Notes: generated by a model from the sequence alone, not told the origin. A DNA stretch of 64,000 nt from Roseibium porphyridii (GCF_026191725.2 NZ_CP120863.1:4878001-4942000); one strand, 5' to 3'; numbered from the stretch's first letter, positions 18,859-28,378 are shown. Program-made: numbers and translations.

Positions 18859-19301
18859 CTTGACCTTCCCAAACTGAAAACTCTCTGAATTTGCCCGACA
18901 TTCCGCAATTGGAAAGTGCTCTCTTGAGGCTGCAGCCGATTTGCTCAGCTTTCAAGCTAAGTGATCCAAAAGCGAGCCAAACGGCCATGGCACCCACAGC
19001 TTTGCAGTCCCTCATGCGCTCTTCCCAGAACATTCCGGTTGCGCTGACATTTAGCTTCTGAAACGCGCGCCCCTAGTCGGTCATTCAACAATTTGGATTC
19101 GTGTTCTGAATGCTGACATTTGTTCCAGACGCAGCAAATTCGCTGAATAGACGGGAATAGGGCAATCGCCGCATTCGTCAAAAACGGATCAAATTCGACA
19201 TGTTTTACATGGACTATTCACAAGCGGTCGAAGTTCCGATTGAATTGCGAAGCCGTATTCTCGATTACCGGCCGCCGGAACAGCGGCTGACTGGAGCCTT
19301 C
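18859..19301. other. Gene-free stretch
   Basis: About 440 bases between divergent amidohydrolase and DD-carboxypeptidase genes. The carboxypeptidase frame is open upstream to about 19200, but that part has no signal-like start and no ribosome-binding site. No repeat or RNA gene seen. Confidence 0.4.
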
Positions 19302-20489
19302 ATGCGCCTGCTTGCCTTCGCCCTTGCCGTTGTTCTTCTTTGTGTGCCAGCGTTGGCCAGCATCAAGGAAAAGGTCGCCGGCGTTGCACCGTCGGGTGTC
19401 GTGCTGGTGCTGGATGGCGAGGGCAATGAACTGGTGGCACAAAACGCGGGGAAGTCCTTCGTCCCTGCGTCCGTCGCCAAAGTCGTCACCGCATGGCTGG
19501 CAATGGAGGTTCTGGGGAGTGGCCACCGGTTCCAGACCCGGTTTTACCTGGATAGCGACAGGGTGCTTTATGTGCGCGGCGGCGGTGATCCCTTCCTTGT
19601 CTCCGAGGAGCTTGCGTTGCTCGCGCCCGAACTTGTCGCCGCAACCGGCAAGGAGCCGTTCGCAGGCATGGTTCTTGACGCAAGTTATTTCCCTCAAGAG
19701 CTGCGCATCCCCGGCATCGAGGACACCGGCAGGGCGTATGACGCCCTCAACTCGGCACTTGCGGTTAACTTCAACACGATCCATGCCGTTAAAACGGGAA
19801 AATCCGTCCGCTCCGCAGAAAAGCAAACCCCGATCACGCCCCTGGCGGTGAGCCAGTTTCGTAAACGCGGCCCAAAGGGACGCGGCCGTATCAGCCTTGC
19901 CCAGGAAGACCCTTCCGTCGGCGTGCGTTACGCCGGCGAGCTTCTCGCCGTCTTTATCGGAAAGGCCGGCGGCAACGTTGAAGGCGAGATATCGTTCGGA
20001 TCGATCCCCGAAGGACTTGAGCCCGTGCATGTGCATCGCCAGTCCCGCTCCCTGCCGGAGATCTTGACCCAGATGCTGCTGGGGTCGAACAACTATGTCG
20101 CCAACCAGATCTTTCTTGAGGTTGGCGCACACCGTCTCGGCGGACCGGTCAGCCTTGCAAAGTCGCAACAAGTCGCGGAGGAGATCCTTGCCGAGCATGG
20201 CATCACCGAAGGCATCGTCCTCAAGGAGGGCTCGGGCATCAGTACACAGAACCGCTTCTCTACCCAGGGCCTCGCCAGGGTGCTGGCCGAGTTTGCGCCG
20301 CACGCCGAGCTGCTCCCCAGGACCAAGGCCGGCTCGCGCTACAAGACAGGCACGATCCCCGGTGTCAAAGCCTTGGCAGGATACGTGAACACCACCAAAC
20401 ACGGCATGGTGCCCTTCGTGATCTCGCTCGGCGGCAAGACGGGAAAGGCCCGGTTCCGCCTGCTCAGGGCCCTTGAGCTCGGTCTCTAG
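19302..20489 (+). CDS. D-alanyl-D-alanine carboxypeptidase/endopeptidase, PBP4 (S13) type
   Basis: A 395-residue penicillin-binding protein that trims peptidoglycan peptides in the periplasm. The signal peptide is MRLLAFALAVVLLCVPALA. Active-site motifs: SVAK with the nucleophile Ser at residue 57, SNN (in LGSNNYVANQIF) and KTG (in SRYKTGTIPG). Start ATG 19302 is set by GGAG 6 bases ahead and by the signal peptide. It is shorter than E. coli DacB (about 477), mainly by a reduced insert between the first two motifs. Its codons are rich in G/C at third positions relative to neighbours, by eye. Confidence 0.88.
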   Translation: MRLLAFALAVVLLCVPALASIKEKVAGVAPSGVVLVLDGEGNELVAQNAGKSFVPASVAKVVTAWLAMEVLGSGHRFQTRFYLDSDRVLYVRGGGDPFLVSEELALLAPELVAATGKEPFAGMVLDASYFPQELRIPGIEDTGRAYDALNSALAVNFNTIHAVKTGKSVRSAEKQTPITPLAVSQFRKRGPKGRGRISLAQEDPSVGVRYAGELLAVFIGKAGGNVEGEISFGSIPEGLEPVHVHRQSRSLPEILTQMLLGSNNYVANQIFLEVGAHRLGGPVSLAKSQQVAEEILAEHGITEGIVLKEGSGISTQNRFSTQGLARVLAEFAPHAELLPRTKAGSRYKTGTIPGVKALAGYVNTTKHGMVPFVISLGGKTGKARFRLLRALELGL

Positions 20490-20723
20490 GGTCTTTCGGA
20501 ACAGCGCTTTGCCAATGCATGCCCACCTGAAAACCAAATCGCGTCGTACACGGCGCGTTGATGGTATCCGGTTTTGTGTCCTCGGCCCGGGTCTGTTGAA
20601 AAGGCACCGCCAGGCAAATCTTGGCAACGCGGTCCCCTCAAGGCCGACCGCCGCATTCCCGGAAACCGGCGTCATGTTCAAGCCGGTAGAGTTCCGACAG
20701 GCTCAGGACGAGAGTACGCAACT

Positions 20724-21641
20724 GTGAGCCCCTTCCATCCTGAAGGCCTTGCGGGGCTCGGTGCCGCCTGGAAGAGCCAGTCGCCGGTCATTCGGGGTGT
20801 GGTGATGATGTGTGCCTCGACCGTCGCCTTTGCGGTCATGCACTTTTCTGTCCGGGTCGCGTCCAGCGAGCTCCACCCCTTTCAGATCGCCTTCTTTCGC
20901 AACCTGTTCGGCCTCGCCTTTCTTGTGCCCTTGCTGATCGGGCCAGGTTTTGTGCAAATGCGGACACGCCGGTTCGGCCTTCATGCGCTGCGCGGGGTCG
21001 TGAACATAGCGGCGATGTTCCTGTTCTTCACGGCATTGGCCATAACGCCGCTCGCAAAGGTCACCGCGCTTGGTTTCACGGCCCCGATCTTTACCTCGGT
21101 CCTGAGCGTCCTGATCTTCAAGGAGAAGATCAGGCTGAGAAGATGGACCGCGATCGGCCTCGGCTTCGTCGGCATGCTGATCATCCTGCGGCCGGGCCTG
21201 GCCGTCGTGGAGACCGGTTCCCTGCTGGTCATCGCCGCGGCGCTGCTGTGGTCGCTTGCTCTGATCATCGTTAAGACCTTGTCGCGCACGGAGAGCAGCG
21301 TCGCCATCGTCGCCTGGATGGGGATTTTCCTGTCGGTGTTTTCGGTCGGTCCGGCCCTTTGGGTCTGGAAGGACCCGACCCTTTGGGCTTGGGGCTGGCT
21401 GCTGTTCATCGGTTTTGCCGGATCGGTCGCCCAAGTCAGCCTGAGCCAGGCCTTGAAGGAAACGGAGCCAACCGCCGTCATGCCCTTCGATTTCCTGAAG
21501 CTGATCTGGGCGGCTCTGCTGGCGTTCTGGTTCCTGGGAGAAACTCCCGACGAGATGACATTTATCGGAGCTGCGGTGATATTCGGCTCTGGCCTTTATG
21601 TCGCACAGCGGGAACGGGCTGCGGCCAGGGCCGGCAAATAG
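20724..21641 (+). CDS. EamA-family (DMT) transporter
   Basis: A 305-residue drug/metabolite-superfamily permease with ten hydrophobic segments in two EamA repeats (about residues 20-150 and 160-300). Typical spots are FFRNLFGLAFLVPLL in helix 2, FTAPIFTSVLSVLIFKEK at the end of the first repeat and WAALLAFWFLGETPD near the end of the second. The start is uncertain: GTG 20724 is used, with a weak GGACGAGAG upstream; ATGs near 20805 would remove part of helix 1. Substrate unknown; relatives export metabolites. Confidence 0.85.
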   Translation: MSPFHPEGLAGLGAAWKSQSPVIRGVVMMCASTVAFAVMHFSVRVASSELHPFQIAFFRNLFGLAFLVPLLIGPGFVQMRTRRFGLHALRGVVNIAAMFLFFTALAITPLAKVTALGFTAPIFTSVLSVLIFKEKIRLRRWTAIGLGFVGMLIILRPGLAVVETGSLLVIAAALLWSLALIIVKTLSRTESSVAIVAWMGIFLSVFSVGPALWVWKDPTLWAWGWLLFIGFAGSVAQVSLSQALKETEPTAVMPFDFLKLIWAALLAFWFLGETPDEMTFIGAAVIFGSGLYVAQRERAAARAGK

Positions 21642-21705
21642 CTGGACGGATCGCCGAATGAACCACATTCCGTCATCAAATGATCCCTTATTTGGAAGAT
21701 GCGCT

Positions 21706-22518
21706 TTAGATAAAGTTGATCTTTATTCCAGGCAGATCAATGCCATCGAGCCGGGTGGTCCAGTGGTCACCGGGCATGATCGGTGCGGCATCGGTCAGGG
21801 TACCGGTGGTGACGATCTCTCCCGCGCTCAGCCGCGGTGCATCGCTGTCAGCTGCCAGTGTGTTCAGGAGATGACCGAGCGCTGTGAGTGGACTGTCCAG
21901 AACATCTGCGCCGCAGCCCGTAAGCCGCTTGCCGCGCGACCCCTCAAGCACCACGCGAAAGCGCGGCAATTGTTCGACAACGGATCGCGTCAGGGGCAGT
22001 CTTGGGCCGAGATAGAGCGCGCCATGCAAGCCGAAAGCGGCGGCACAGTCCGCGTCGGAAAAGCGCCAGCCGGGGAAAGACGAAAATACGACCTCAAACC
22101 CGTGTGACACCCAGTCGATGCACCCGGCAAGCTCGGTCTCGCTCATCCCTGCCCGTGGCGCGGACTTCAGGCCGAATACAATCTCGGGCTCAAGCCGCGG
22201 CTCGGGCAATTTCGGCAATCTGTGCGAGCCTTCACCGATATCATGCAGGGTCGTATCCCACACCGGCCCCCACATCGGTCCCGTGACGTCGTAGAGCGGC
22301 CAGATCGTCCGGTTCGTGAAACCGATCTTGCGGCCCACCCTCCGCTCGCCCCGGGCCTCGCGCAGTGCGGTGACCCTGTGGGCGATGGAATACGCCGATT
22401 CGGCGTCGAAAGCCGGGTCGCGATCGGTGATTGGCGCAATTTGGTTGCCCGTGTCATAGGCCTCAAGCAGTTCGGCGGCATAGGCCTCAATCGCGGCATC
22501 TTCCATCGTATCCGACAT
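21706..22518 (-). CDS. 2-keto-4-pentenoate hydratase/FAH-family protein
   Basis: A 270-residue protein of the MhpD/HpaH hydratase group, which adds water to 2-oxopent-4-enoate-type dienoates in aromatic meta-cleavage, or acts as a related decarboxylase. Seen: RRVGRKIGFTNRTIW (substrate loop), EPRLEPEIVFGLK (the Glu-x-Glu metal motif) and GEIVTTGTLTDAAPIMPGD at the C-terminus. ATG 22518 is preceded by GAGGAG. No ring-cleavage genes are nearby, so the pathway is unknown. Confidence 0.87.
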   Translation of the reverse strand: MSDTMEDAAIEAYAAELLEAYDTGNQIAPITDRDPAFDAESAYSIAHRVTALREARGERRVGRKIGFTNRTIWPLYDVTGPMWGPVWDTTLHDIGEGSHRLPKLPEPRLEPEIVFGLKSAPRAGMSETELAGCIDWVSHGFEVVFSSFPGWRFSDADCAAAFGLHGALYLGPRLPLTRSVVEQLPRFRVVLEGSRGKRLTGCGADVLDSPLTALGHLLNTLAADSDAPRLSAGEIVTTGTLTDAAPIMPGDHWTTRLDGIDLPGIKINFI

Positions 22519-22974
22519 CTAAATAACTCCTCGCAGTGTCCCTGCAAGACAGTCGCCGCTCTGGCCGCCCATTACAACTGCGAGGCGACCATGCATTTGT
22601 CGCTTGAGGCTCCCGGGCCTTGACGGCACTCCATTCCAATAACCGCAAAAAGCCGCGAGTTGGACGATCACGTAGTTCAACCTACCGTCCGTTATTGCCG
22701 TTTTCCGGCTCACTAGCAGACTGTCTCCTCCTCCCGGCCCGAAGGCGGACATCAGCTACGTTTCATTTTTGAGTATTCGGCCCAGGACACAGTCCCAAGG
22801 AACAATGCGCTCAGGTCCCTAGGACCTGGATTGCGTTCAAGGTGCGACGGCCAGAGAAACCCGGATGGTTCCTGGCAGCTGAAAATTAGATGACAAACCC
22901 GCTCTGGAGTATCTGACCAATTCAGGGAATGTTTTGTTATTTCAGTTCGCCGCCTAAATCGCCGCTGCCTGCCA
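22519..22974. other. Gene-free stretch
   Basis: About 455 bases between two reverse-strand genes. Short frames only, no domain, no tRNA-like fold and no strong terminator found. It marks the right end of the loose, accessory-looking part of the window. Confidence 0.4.
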
Positions 22975-23667
22975 CTAACCGTGGAGTTTTATCGCGACCC
23001 TTGCCGGAATGCGCAGGATTCCGACGCAGAAGCGGGCGAGCGACTGGCGCAGGCCCGCAATGAGACCTTCCTGCTGCGGTTCGCCGGATGTGACCGCGGC
23101 AGCCCTTAAAAACACCATTCGGCCACGACCGATACGTTTTGCAATGTCGAGATCTTCCAGCTGCGGCAAAGGCCTGTGTCCACCGAGTTTTTGGTAGAAC
23201 TGGCGTGAAATCAGCAGCCCCTGATTTCCGTAAGGCATACCGAGAAGCTGGGAGCGGAACGCTGCGACGGATTCGCCAAGACGAGCACCTGGCCCGAATG
23301 CTTCGTATCGCAGTCGGAAACTGGCTGCAGTGCGGGGTCCGTTAGGTGCGTGGGCTGCTCGCTCGACAAACGCCTGTGCTTCATGGTGCCAACCGCTTTC
23401 AAGCAGCGTTTCCGGTTGCAGGAACAGCAACCAGTCGCCTCTTTTGGCGATCTCAGCACCCAGTGCGAGGCGTTCAGCCTTTGATTTCTTCAAGACCGCC
23501 CAATGACAACCGGCTGCGTCCGCAACCTGGCCAGTATTGTCCGATGAGCCTCCGTCCACGACCACGACTTCGCGCACGACGCCTTCCGCGGCTGCGGGCA
23601 CCAGCGCCGAGAGGGCATGAACCAACTCGGTTTCGGAATTGTATGTCGGAATAATGACGCTAATCAT
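22975..23667 (-). CDS. Glycosyltransferase family 2
   Basis: A 231-residue GT-A transferase. MISVIIPTYNSETELVHAL is the nucleotide-sugar-binding N-terminus, VVVDGGSSDNTGQVAD carries the sugar-nucleotide Asp, LLFLQPETLLE takes the place of the DxD region (no Asp-x-Asp is visible; the motif reads Gln-Pro-Glu), and LPQLEDLDIAKRI resembles the acceptor ED motif. ATG 23667 is where family proteins start; the frame runs further upstream without support. The missing DxD raises some doubt about metal-dependent catalysis. Divergent from the radical SAM gene. Confidence 0.85.
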   Translation of the reverse strand: MISVIIPTYNSETELVHALSALVPAAAEGVVREVVVVDGGSSDNTGQVADAAGCHWAVLKKSKAERLALGAEIAKRGDWLLFLQPETLLESGWHHEAQAFVERAAHAPNGPRTAASFRLRYEAFGPGARLGESVAAFRSQLLGMPYGNQGLLISRQFYQKLGGHRPLPQLEDLDIAKRIGRGRMVFLRAAAVTSGEPQQEGLIAGLRQSLARFCVGILRIPARVAIKLHG

Positions 23668-23778
23668 GTTCCGAAGTTCTACAGGATTTTTTTTCAAAGT
23701 GCGAGTGAATGGGCTTGAGAACGCCCGGAAATTGGCTAATGTTCCTATTATGTTCTCGTTTACTCGCCAGATACGCTC

Positions 23779-24912
23779 ATGAGCGCGCCCTTGCAATTCG
23801 CTGCAGCGCAGCATGAGGCAGACAATACCGAAGACAGCGCTCCTCGGTTGACTGAAGACAGACGAAGGGGCCGGGGCTCAGCCCTTAATAAATCCGGTCG
23901 GTTCGAACCGCTATCCTACGAAGGCTTTGATGATGGTTGGGATAGTCTTGAGGATTTGCCCCCATTGAAGACCGAGGTACAGGAAGAGCGAGCACGAACG
24001 ATCATAACGCGCAATTCTTCGCCCGATCTCTCCTTTGACCGTTCGATCAACCCTTATCGCGGTTGCGAGCATGGCTGTGTCTACTGTTTTGCACGACCAA
24101 GCCACGCCTATATGGGACTGTCTCCAGGGCTGGATTTTGAAACCCGTCTCTTTGCAAAGCCCAATGCCGCACAGCTTCTAGAAAGGGAATTGTCAAAACC
24201 GGGCTACATTCCCCGCGTGATTGCCATCGGCACGAACACCGACCCTTATCAACCGCTGGAACGCGGATACAAGTTGATGCGAGAAATCCTGGAGGTTCTC
24301 GACAATTGCTCTCACCCGGTCGCGATTGTCACAAAGTCAGCCCTCGTGACCAGGGACATTGACATCCTCGCGCGTATGGCCGAGCGCAATCTGGTCAAGG
24401 TCGCGCTGTCCGTAACCACGCTGGACAAGAAACTGTGCCGTGCCATGGAACCCCGAGCGTCCGCACCACACAAACGTCTTGGCGCAATCAAAGCCCTGAA
24501 CGAAGCTGGTGTCCCTGCCCTGGTTATGATGGCTCCCATCATCCCAGCTCTCACCGACAGCGAGATTGAAAGCATACTGGAAGCTGCTACCGAACATGGT
24601 GCGCAGGAAGCCGCTTATGTTCTTTTGCGGCTCCCCCTTGAAGTCTCTGAACTCTTCCGTGACTGGCTGCTTAGACATTGCCCTGATCGGTACAGGCACG
24701 TCATGAACCTCATCAGGTCAATGCGTGGCGGCAAGGACTACGATGCCAGATGGGGAGACCGCATGAGAGGACGAGGTCCCTATGCAGTTCAGATTTCCAA
24801 ACGCTATTCTCTTGCCGCGAAACGTCTGGGCCTCAGCCTGCGCAGGAAGAAACTGAACCTGGACGACTTCAGACAACCTCAAAAAGGTGGTGTGCAACTG
24901 GATCTCTTTTGA
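23779..24912 (+). CDS. PA0069-family radical SAM protein (SPL-like)
   Basis: A 377-residue radical SAM enzyme. The cluster motif is NPYRGCEHGCVYCFARPSHAY, with the spacing C-x3-C-x2-C that binds the [4Fe-4S] cluster, followed by the family-typical YMGLSPGLDFETRLFAK. Members resemble spore photoproduct lyase but occur in non-sporulating bacteria; function not established. Full length. It is followed after 45 bases by rnhB on the same strand. Confidence 0.92.
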   Translation: MSAPLQFAAAQHEADNTEDSAPRLTEDRRRGRGSALNKSGRFEPLSYEGFDDGWDSLEDLPPLKTEVQEERARTIITRNSSPDLSFDRSINPYRGCEHGCVYCFARPSHAYMGLSPGLDFETRLFAKPNAAQLLERELSKPGYIPRVIAIGTNTDPYQPLERGYKLMREILEVLDNCSHPVAIVTKSALVTRDIDILARMAERNLVKVALSVTTLDKKLCRAMEPRASAPHKRLGAIKALNEAGVPALVMMAPIIPALTDSEIESILEAATEHGAQEAAYVLLRLPLEVSELFRDWLLRHCPDRYRHVMNLIRSMRGGKDYDARWGDRMRGRGPYAVQISKRYSLAAKRLGLSLRRKKLNLDDFRQPQKGGVQLDLF

Positions 24913-24957
24913 GATCGCGGCTTGAAGTGATTTCTTGCAAACGGCAGGTTGATCGAC

Positions 24958-25617
24958 ATGACTGGCACCCCGTCCTTGTTCGATCTTGCTTTTCCCGATC
25001 GCCCGGATCTGTCTCTTGAGCGCAAATACGCTGCAGAATTCAACGGGCTATTGTGCGGTGTTGACGAAGCTGGACGCGGGCCATGGGCGGGACCGGTCGT
25101 CACCGCTGCAGTCGTTCTGGATTACGAGCGCGTACCGGATGGGCTGGACGATTCCAAGAAGCTCTCCGAGGCCAGACGCGAAGCATTGTATCTGGACATT
25201 GTTTCGAGCGCCTGGATTTGTGTCGCCAGCGCGTCTCCAGCGACGATTGACCGTCTCAACATCCGCACGGCGACGCTTTCCGCAATGGTTAGAGCCATCA
25301 ACGGACTGCCGAAAGTCTCCAACTATGTCTTGATTGACGGCAGGGATATTCCACCCGGCCTGTCGCAACCGGGTCAGGCGTTGATCAAGGGAGATGGCCG
25401 CTGCCTTTGTGTCGCTGCTGCGTCCATTGTTGCCAAGGTTACGCGGGACCGAATGATGGTCCAGCTCGAGGATCAGTTTCCGGGATATGGCTTTGCCCAG
25501 CACAAGGGATATGGCGTGCCCAGACATCAGGAAGCTCTTGAGACACTCGGCCCGACGGTCCACCACAGGATGAGTTTCAAGCCCGTCCGGCTGGCCAAAG
25601 AGAGGTCGCGCGGTTGA
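24958..25617 (+). CDS. rnhB: Ribonuclease HII
   Basis: A 219-residue RNase HII, which removes ribonucleotides from DNA and RNA primers. Catalytic block CGVDEAGRGPWAGPVVTAAVVL has the Asp-Glu pair; the third Asp lies in VLIDGRDIP and the fourth in KVTRDRMM; a C-terminal HKGYGVPRHQEAL motif is complete. ATG 24958 is preferred over a TTG 9 bases earlier, because the AGG at 24946-24948 touches that TTG but lies about 10 bases from the ATG. Confidence 0.96.
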   Translation: MTGTPSLFDLAFPDRPDLSLERKYAAEFNGLLCGVDEAGRGPWAGPVVTAAVVLDYERVPDGLDDSKKLSEARREALYLDIVSSAWICVASASPATIDRLNIRTATLSAMVRAINGLPKVSNYVLIDGRDIPPGLSQPGQALIKGDGRCLCVAAASIVAKVTRDRMMVQLEDQFPGYGFAQHKGYGVPRHQEALETLGPTVHHRMSFKPVRLAKERSRG

Positions 25618-25646
25618 TGTGAAGAGCGGGCACGGCGGCCGCATAA

Positions 25647-25674
25647 AAAAAGCGGCCTCGAGCGGCCGCTTTTT
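25647..25674. terminator. Bidirectional intrinsic terminator between rnhB and the atp operon
   Basis: A perfect 11-base stem, AAAAAGCGGCC and GGCCGCTTTTT, with a 6-base loop. The A and T ends give a U-tract in either direction, so it can end rnhB transcription (+) and the F0 operon (-), which stops at 25700. Confidence 0.93.
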
Positions 25675-25699
25675 ATCTTAACTCAGAAGAACCCAAGCT

Positions 25700-26179
25700 T
25701 TAGTTCAGGCGCTCTTTTACCTGCGCGATGCTTTTGGTCAGGATGTCGTCGGCGACTTTGTCCTGAACTTTTGCAGTGAGGATTTCCTCGGCTGCTGCAA
25801 CGGCGATGTCGGCTGCCTTGGCGCGGACTTCAGAGATTGCCTGGCTTTCTGCCTGAGCGATCTTGTCTTCAGCTGCCTTTGTGCGGCGCGCGATCATCTC
25901 TTCAAGAGCCTGGTTGGTTTCAACCGTCAGGCGCTCTGCTTCTGAATTGGCTTCAGCAATGATGGCTTCAGCCTCTCCTTCAGCTTCGTGGCGCTTGCGC
26001 TGATATTCCGACAAGAGAGCCTGAGCTTCTTCGCGCATCTTGCGTGCTTCTTCCAGTTCCTTGCGGATAGTGTCAGCGCGATCGTCAAGCGATCCGCCGA
26101 TCTTGCCGGGAACCTTGAGATAGGCGATCAGAGCGAAGAAGAGAACGAGACCGACCAGGGCCCAAAATGTTGCGTCCAT
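25700..26179 (-). CDS. atpF: ATP synthase F0 subunit b
   Basis: A 159-residue peripheral-stalk subunit: one N-terminal membrane helix (TFWALVGLVLFFALIAYL) then a long charged coiled coil (about residues 30-150, heptads rich in Ala, Glu, Arg), which joins F0 to F1. It is last in the operon; the gap to the b' gene is 10 bases. Paired with a b' subunit as in photosynthetic and other alphaproteobacteria. Confidence 0.96.
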   Translation of the reverse strand: MDATFWALVGLVLFFALIAYLKVPGKIGGSLDDRADTIRKELEEARKMREEAQALLSEYQRKRHEAEGEAEAIIAEANSEAERLTVETNQALEEMIARRTKAAEDKIAQAESQAISEVRAKAADIAVAAAEEILTAKVQDKVADDILTKSIAQVKERLN

Positions 26180-26189
26180 GATCGTCTCC

Positions 26190-26741
26190 TCAGTTCATCG
26201 CCGACTTCAGCGCTTTGTTCAGATCTGTTTTTGTCGGAGCCTTACCAATCAGCTGCTCAACGAGAGCTGATGTGGTGTCTCCGGCAATCTCTTCGATCTG
26301 GGACAGAGCTTCAGTCTTGATGCCGGTGATATGCGCTTCCGCCGCTTTCAGCTTTTCGCTTAGTTCGGTTTCAGCTTTTTCCCGGCGCGCATCCTGCTCG
26401 GCTTTCAGCTTGGCCCGCGTGTCATGGGCAATGCCATGAGCCTTGTTGCGAGCTTCCGTAAGCGCCTGTTCGTATGCGGCGATCGCTGCGTCGGTTTCTT
26501 CCTTCAGGCGGTTGGCCTCGGAAAGATCACCGGCGATACGGTCTTTGCGGTCTTCCAGGATCCCAGCGATCCGCGGCATCGCCACGTTCTTCATGATCCA
26601 ATAGAAAATACCGAAAGTGATTGCGAGCCAGAACAACTGGGACGCAAAAGTCGTCGCATCGAACGGCGGGAAGCCCACGCCGTGTTCGCCGGCTGCTTCC
26701 GCGATGGCCGCATGGCCTTCAGTGGTCGTTTCGCCTGCCAT
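26190..26741 (-). CDS. atpG: ATP synthase F0 subunit b'
   Basis: A 183-residue second stalk subunit. A negatively charged, Gly-rich leader (about 25 residues) precedes the membrane helix FWLAITFGIFYWIMKNV and a coiled coil with DRIAGDLSEANRLKEETDAAI. It forms a b-b' heterodimer with the downstream subunit. It lies 82 bases after atpE in the operon. Confidence 0.94.
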   Translation of the reverse strand: MAGETTTEGHAAIAEAAGEHGVGFPPFDATTFASQLFWLAITFGIFYWIMKNVAMPRIAGILEDRKDRIAGDLSEANRLKEETDAAIAAYEQALTEARNKAHGIAHDTRAKLKAEQDARREKAETELSEKLKAAEAHITGIKTEALSQIEEIAGDTTSALVEQLIGKAPTKTDLNKALKSAMN

Positions 26742-26823
26742 TTCCTGTCTCCTAAATCCGGCTAGGCGGCGCTATTGGAGCGCCGCCACCGGAGTCGCAT
26801 CAAATGTCGCTGCTTGAGAGCGA

Positions 26824-27048
26824 TTAAGCGAACAGGATGAGGAAGGCGATCAGAAGGGAGAAGATGCCCAAAGCTTCCGTCACGGCGAAGCCGAAGATAA
26901 GACGGCCGAACTGGCCATCGGCAGCGGACGGGTTGCGCAGGGCGCCTGCGAGGTAGTTACCGAAGATGGTGCCGAGGCCAATACCAGCGCCGCCCATGCC
27001 CAGGCATGCGATACCCGCACCGATGTATTTTGCTGCTTCTGCTTCCAT
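26824..27048 (-). CDS. atpE: ATP synthase F0 subunit c
   Basis: A 74-residue proteolipid with two membrane helices: the Gly-rich first helix [15 protein letters not shown] and the second with the proton-carrying Glu in [16 protein letters not shown]; the polar loop RNPSA contains the Arg-x-Pro that meets F1. ATG 27048 is chosen because AGGAGC lies just ahead; a longer frame opening is not needed. These subunits form the rotating ring. Confidence 0.97.
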   Translation of the reverse strand: MEAEAAKYIGAGIACLGMGGAGIGLGTIFGNYLAGALRNPSAADGQFGRLIFGFAVTEALGIFSLLIAFLILFA

Positions 27049-27120
27049 GACACGTGCTCCTAGATGTGTTTGCAGATTTCTCACGCACGGCGTTCTATCA
27101 CCGTGTGATTTGGATTACCC

Positions 27121-27870
27121 TTAGTGTGAAGGATGAATTGCGTCGTTCAGATACATGCAGGTCAGAACGGCAAAGACGTAGGCCTGCAGGAAGGCGACAA
27201 GGAATTCCAGCGCCGTCAAAGCGACAGTCATGGCGAGCGGCAGAACCGCGCCGAAGATGCCTACAGCACCCATGGCACCAAGACTGACGACGAAGCCGGA
27301 GAAAACCTTCAATGTGATGTGCCCAGCGAGCATGTTCGCAAACAAACGAACGGAAAGACTGATCGGGCGGGACAGGAACGAGATAACCTCGATCATTGTC
27401 ACCAGCGGGATCAGTGCGCCAGGAACACCACTCGGGACGAAAAGTTTCAGGAATTTCATCCCGTGCCGCATAAAGCCGTAAAAAATCACGGTCAAAATCA
27501 CCAGCATCGCCAAGGCGAAGGTGACAATGATGTGGCTTGTGATGGTGAAGAAGTACGGGAACATCCCGAAGAGGTTGGCGACGAGAACGAACATAAAGAG
27601 CGAGAACACAAGCGGGAAGAATCGCATCCCGTCGGTCCCTGTCGCGTCTCGAAGCGTTCCCGCTATGAATTCATACATCATTTCCGAGACCGACTGCACC
27701 CGGGTCGGCACCAGGCCGCGACCACTGGTCGAGAAGATCAGAAATGCAGATGTCGCTGCCACGGTCAAAACCATGAACAACGAAGAATTGGTGAAAGAGA
27801 AATCCATGCCTCCGACTTCAATCGGAAAGATTTTCTGGATTTGGAACTGATGGATCGGATCGTTCGCCAC
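27121..27870 (-). CDS. atpB: ATP synthase F0 subunit a
   Basis: A 249-residue membrane protein with five to six helices that forms the proton half-channels. The essential Arg faces subunit c from [17 protein letters not shown], and the last helix has the usual [21 protein letters not shown]. Second gene of the operon, 55 bases after atpI and 72 before atpE. Confidence 0.97.
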   Translation of the reverse strand: MANDPIHQFQIQKIFPIEVGGMDFSFTNSSLFMVLTVAATSAFLIFSTSGRGLVPTRVQSVSEMMYEFIAGTLRDATGTDGMRFFPLVFSLFMFVLVANLFGMFPYFFTITSHIIVTFALAMLVILTVIFYGFMRHGMKFLKLFVPSGVPGALIPLVTMIEVISFLSRPISLSVRLFANMLAGHITLKVFSGFVVSLGAMGAVGIFGAVLPLAMTVALTALEFLVAFLQAYVFAVLTCMYLNDAIHPSH

Positions 27871-27925
27871 CGGCCAGCCTTCTTCGCTCGTTCATTATCA
27901 CAGCGCCGGAAAGGCGCGACAAAAT

Positions 27926-28312
27926 CTAGTCCGGTCTGTTCTTGTGAACGTCTTCTTTGCTGGTGCCCTTAGACCCTGGCTGCTCGACAACACCGGCCGA
28001 GCGCAGAACATTCAAAACACCGGCTGCAAAGCCCAACAGAAGGAACACAATCAGCCCCAGAGGCGCTGTTCCTAGCCATTGGTCGGCCACCCAACCGATC
28101 CCGGCCCCCACCAACACACCTGCAATGAACTCCGAAGACAGTTTCATCGCCTGTGCGTATCCGGATGAGTTGCTCTGTGACTTGCGCGCGGCTTTTTCTT
28201 CCTCGACACGCCGGTCATCAAGCATCCGGTTCAATTGAGCCCGCCGTTCCGACAGACCCGCTTCCGGTGCGTCGCCGTTCTGATCTTCGTCACCGCCGTT
28301 TTGCGAAGACAT
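27926..28312 (-). CDS. atpI: ATP synthase assembly protein I
   Basis: A 128-residue AtpI protein: a charged N-terminal half (about 65 residues) and two membrane helices (FIAGVLVGAGIGWVADQWLG and GLIVFLLLGFAAGVLNVLRSAG). It helps assemble the c ring or supplies Mg2+; its exact role is debated. First gene of the F0 operon, with a sigma-70 promoter 67 bases upstream. The F1 genes are elsewhere, as is common in alphaproteobacteria. Confidence 0.92.
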   Translation of the reverse strand: MSSQNGGDEDQNGDAPEAGLSERRAQLNRMLDDRRVEEEKAARKSQSNSSGYAQAMKLSSEFIAGVLVGAGIGWVADQWLGTAPLGLIVFLLLGFAAGVLNVLRSAGVVEQPGSKGTSKEDVHKNRPD

Positions 28313-28378
28313 GCTGTTAAGTCCTCACCACGCCGACATGTCAGATACAACAACGGGAGAGCCCCGTAAGCCGCGCGC

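Noticed and set aside
19218..20681. A 487-codon open frame antisense to the DD-carboxypeptidase gene
   Set aside because: It mirrors a G/C-rich gene with clear SVAK/SNN/KTG motifs; its own translation is low-complexity-like and matches nothing known.
20703..21668. A 321-codon reverse frame opposite the EamA transporter
   Set aside because: Very rich in charged residues and Gln, typical of the antisense of a hydrophobic membrane protein; no ribosome-binding site.
27133..27972. A 279-codon forward frame opposite atpB/atpI
   Set aside because: Antisense shadow of hydrophobic F0 subunits.
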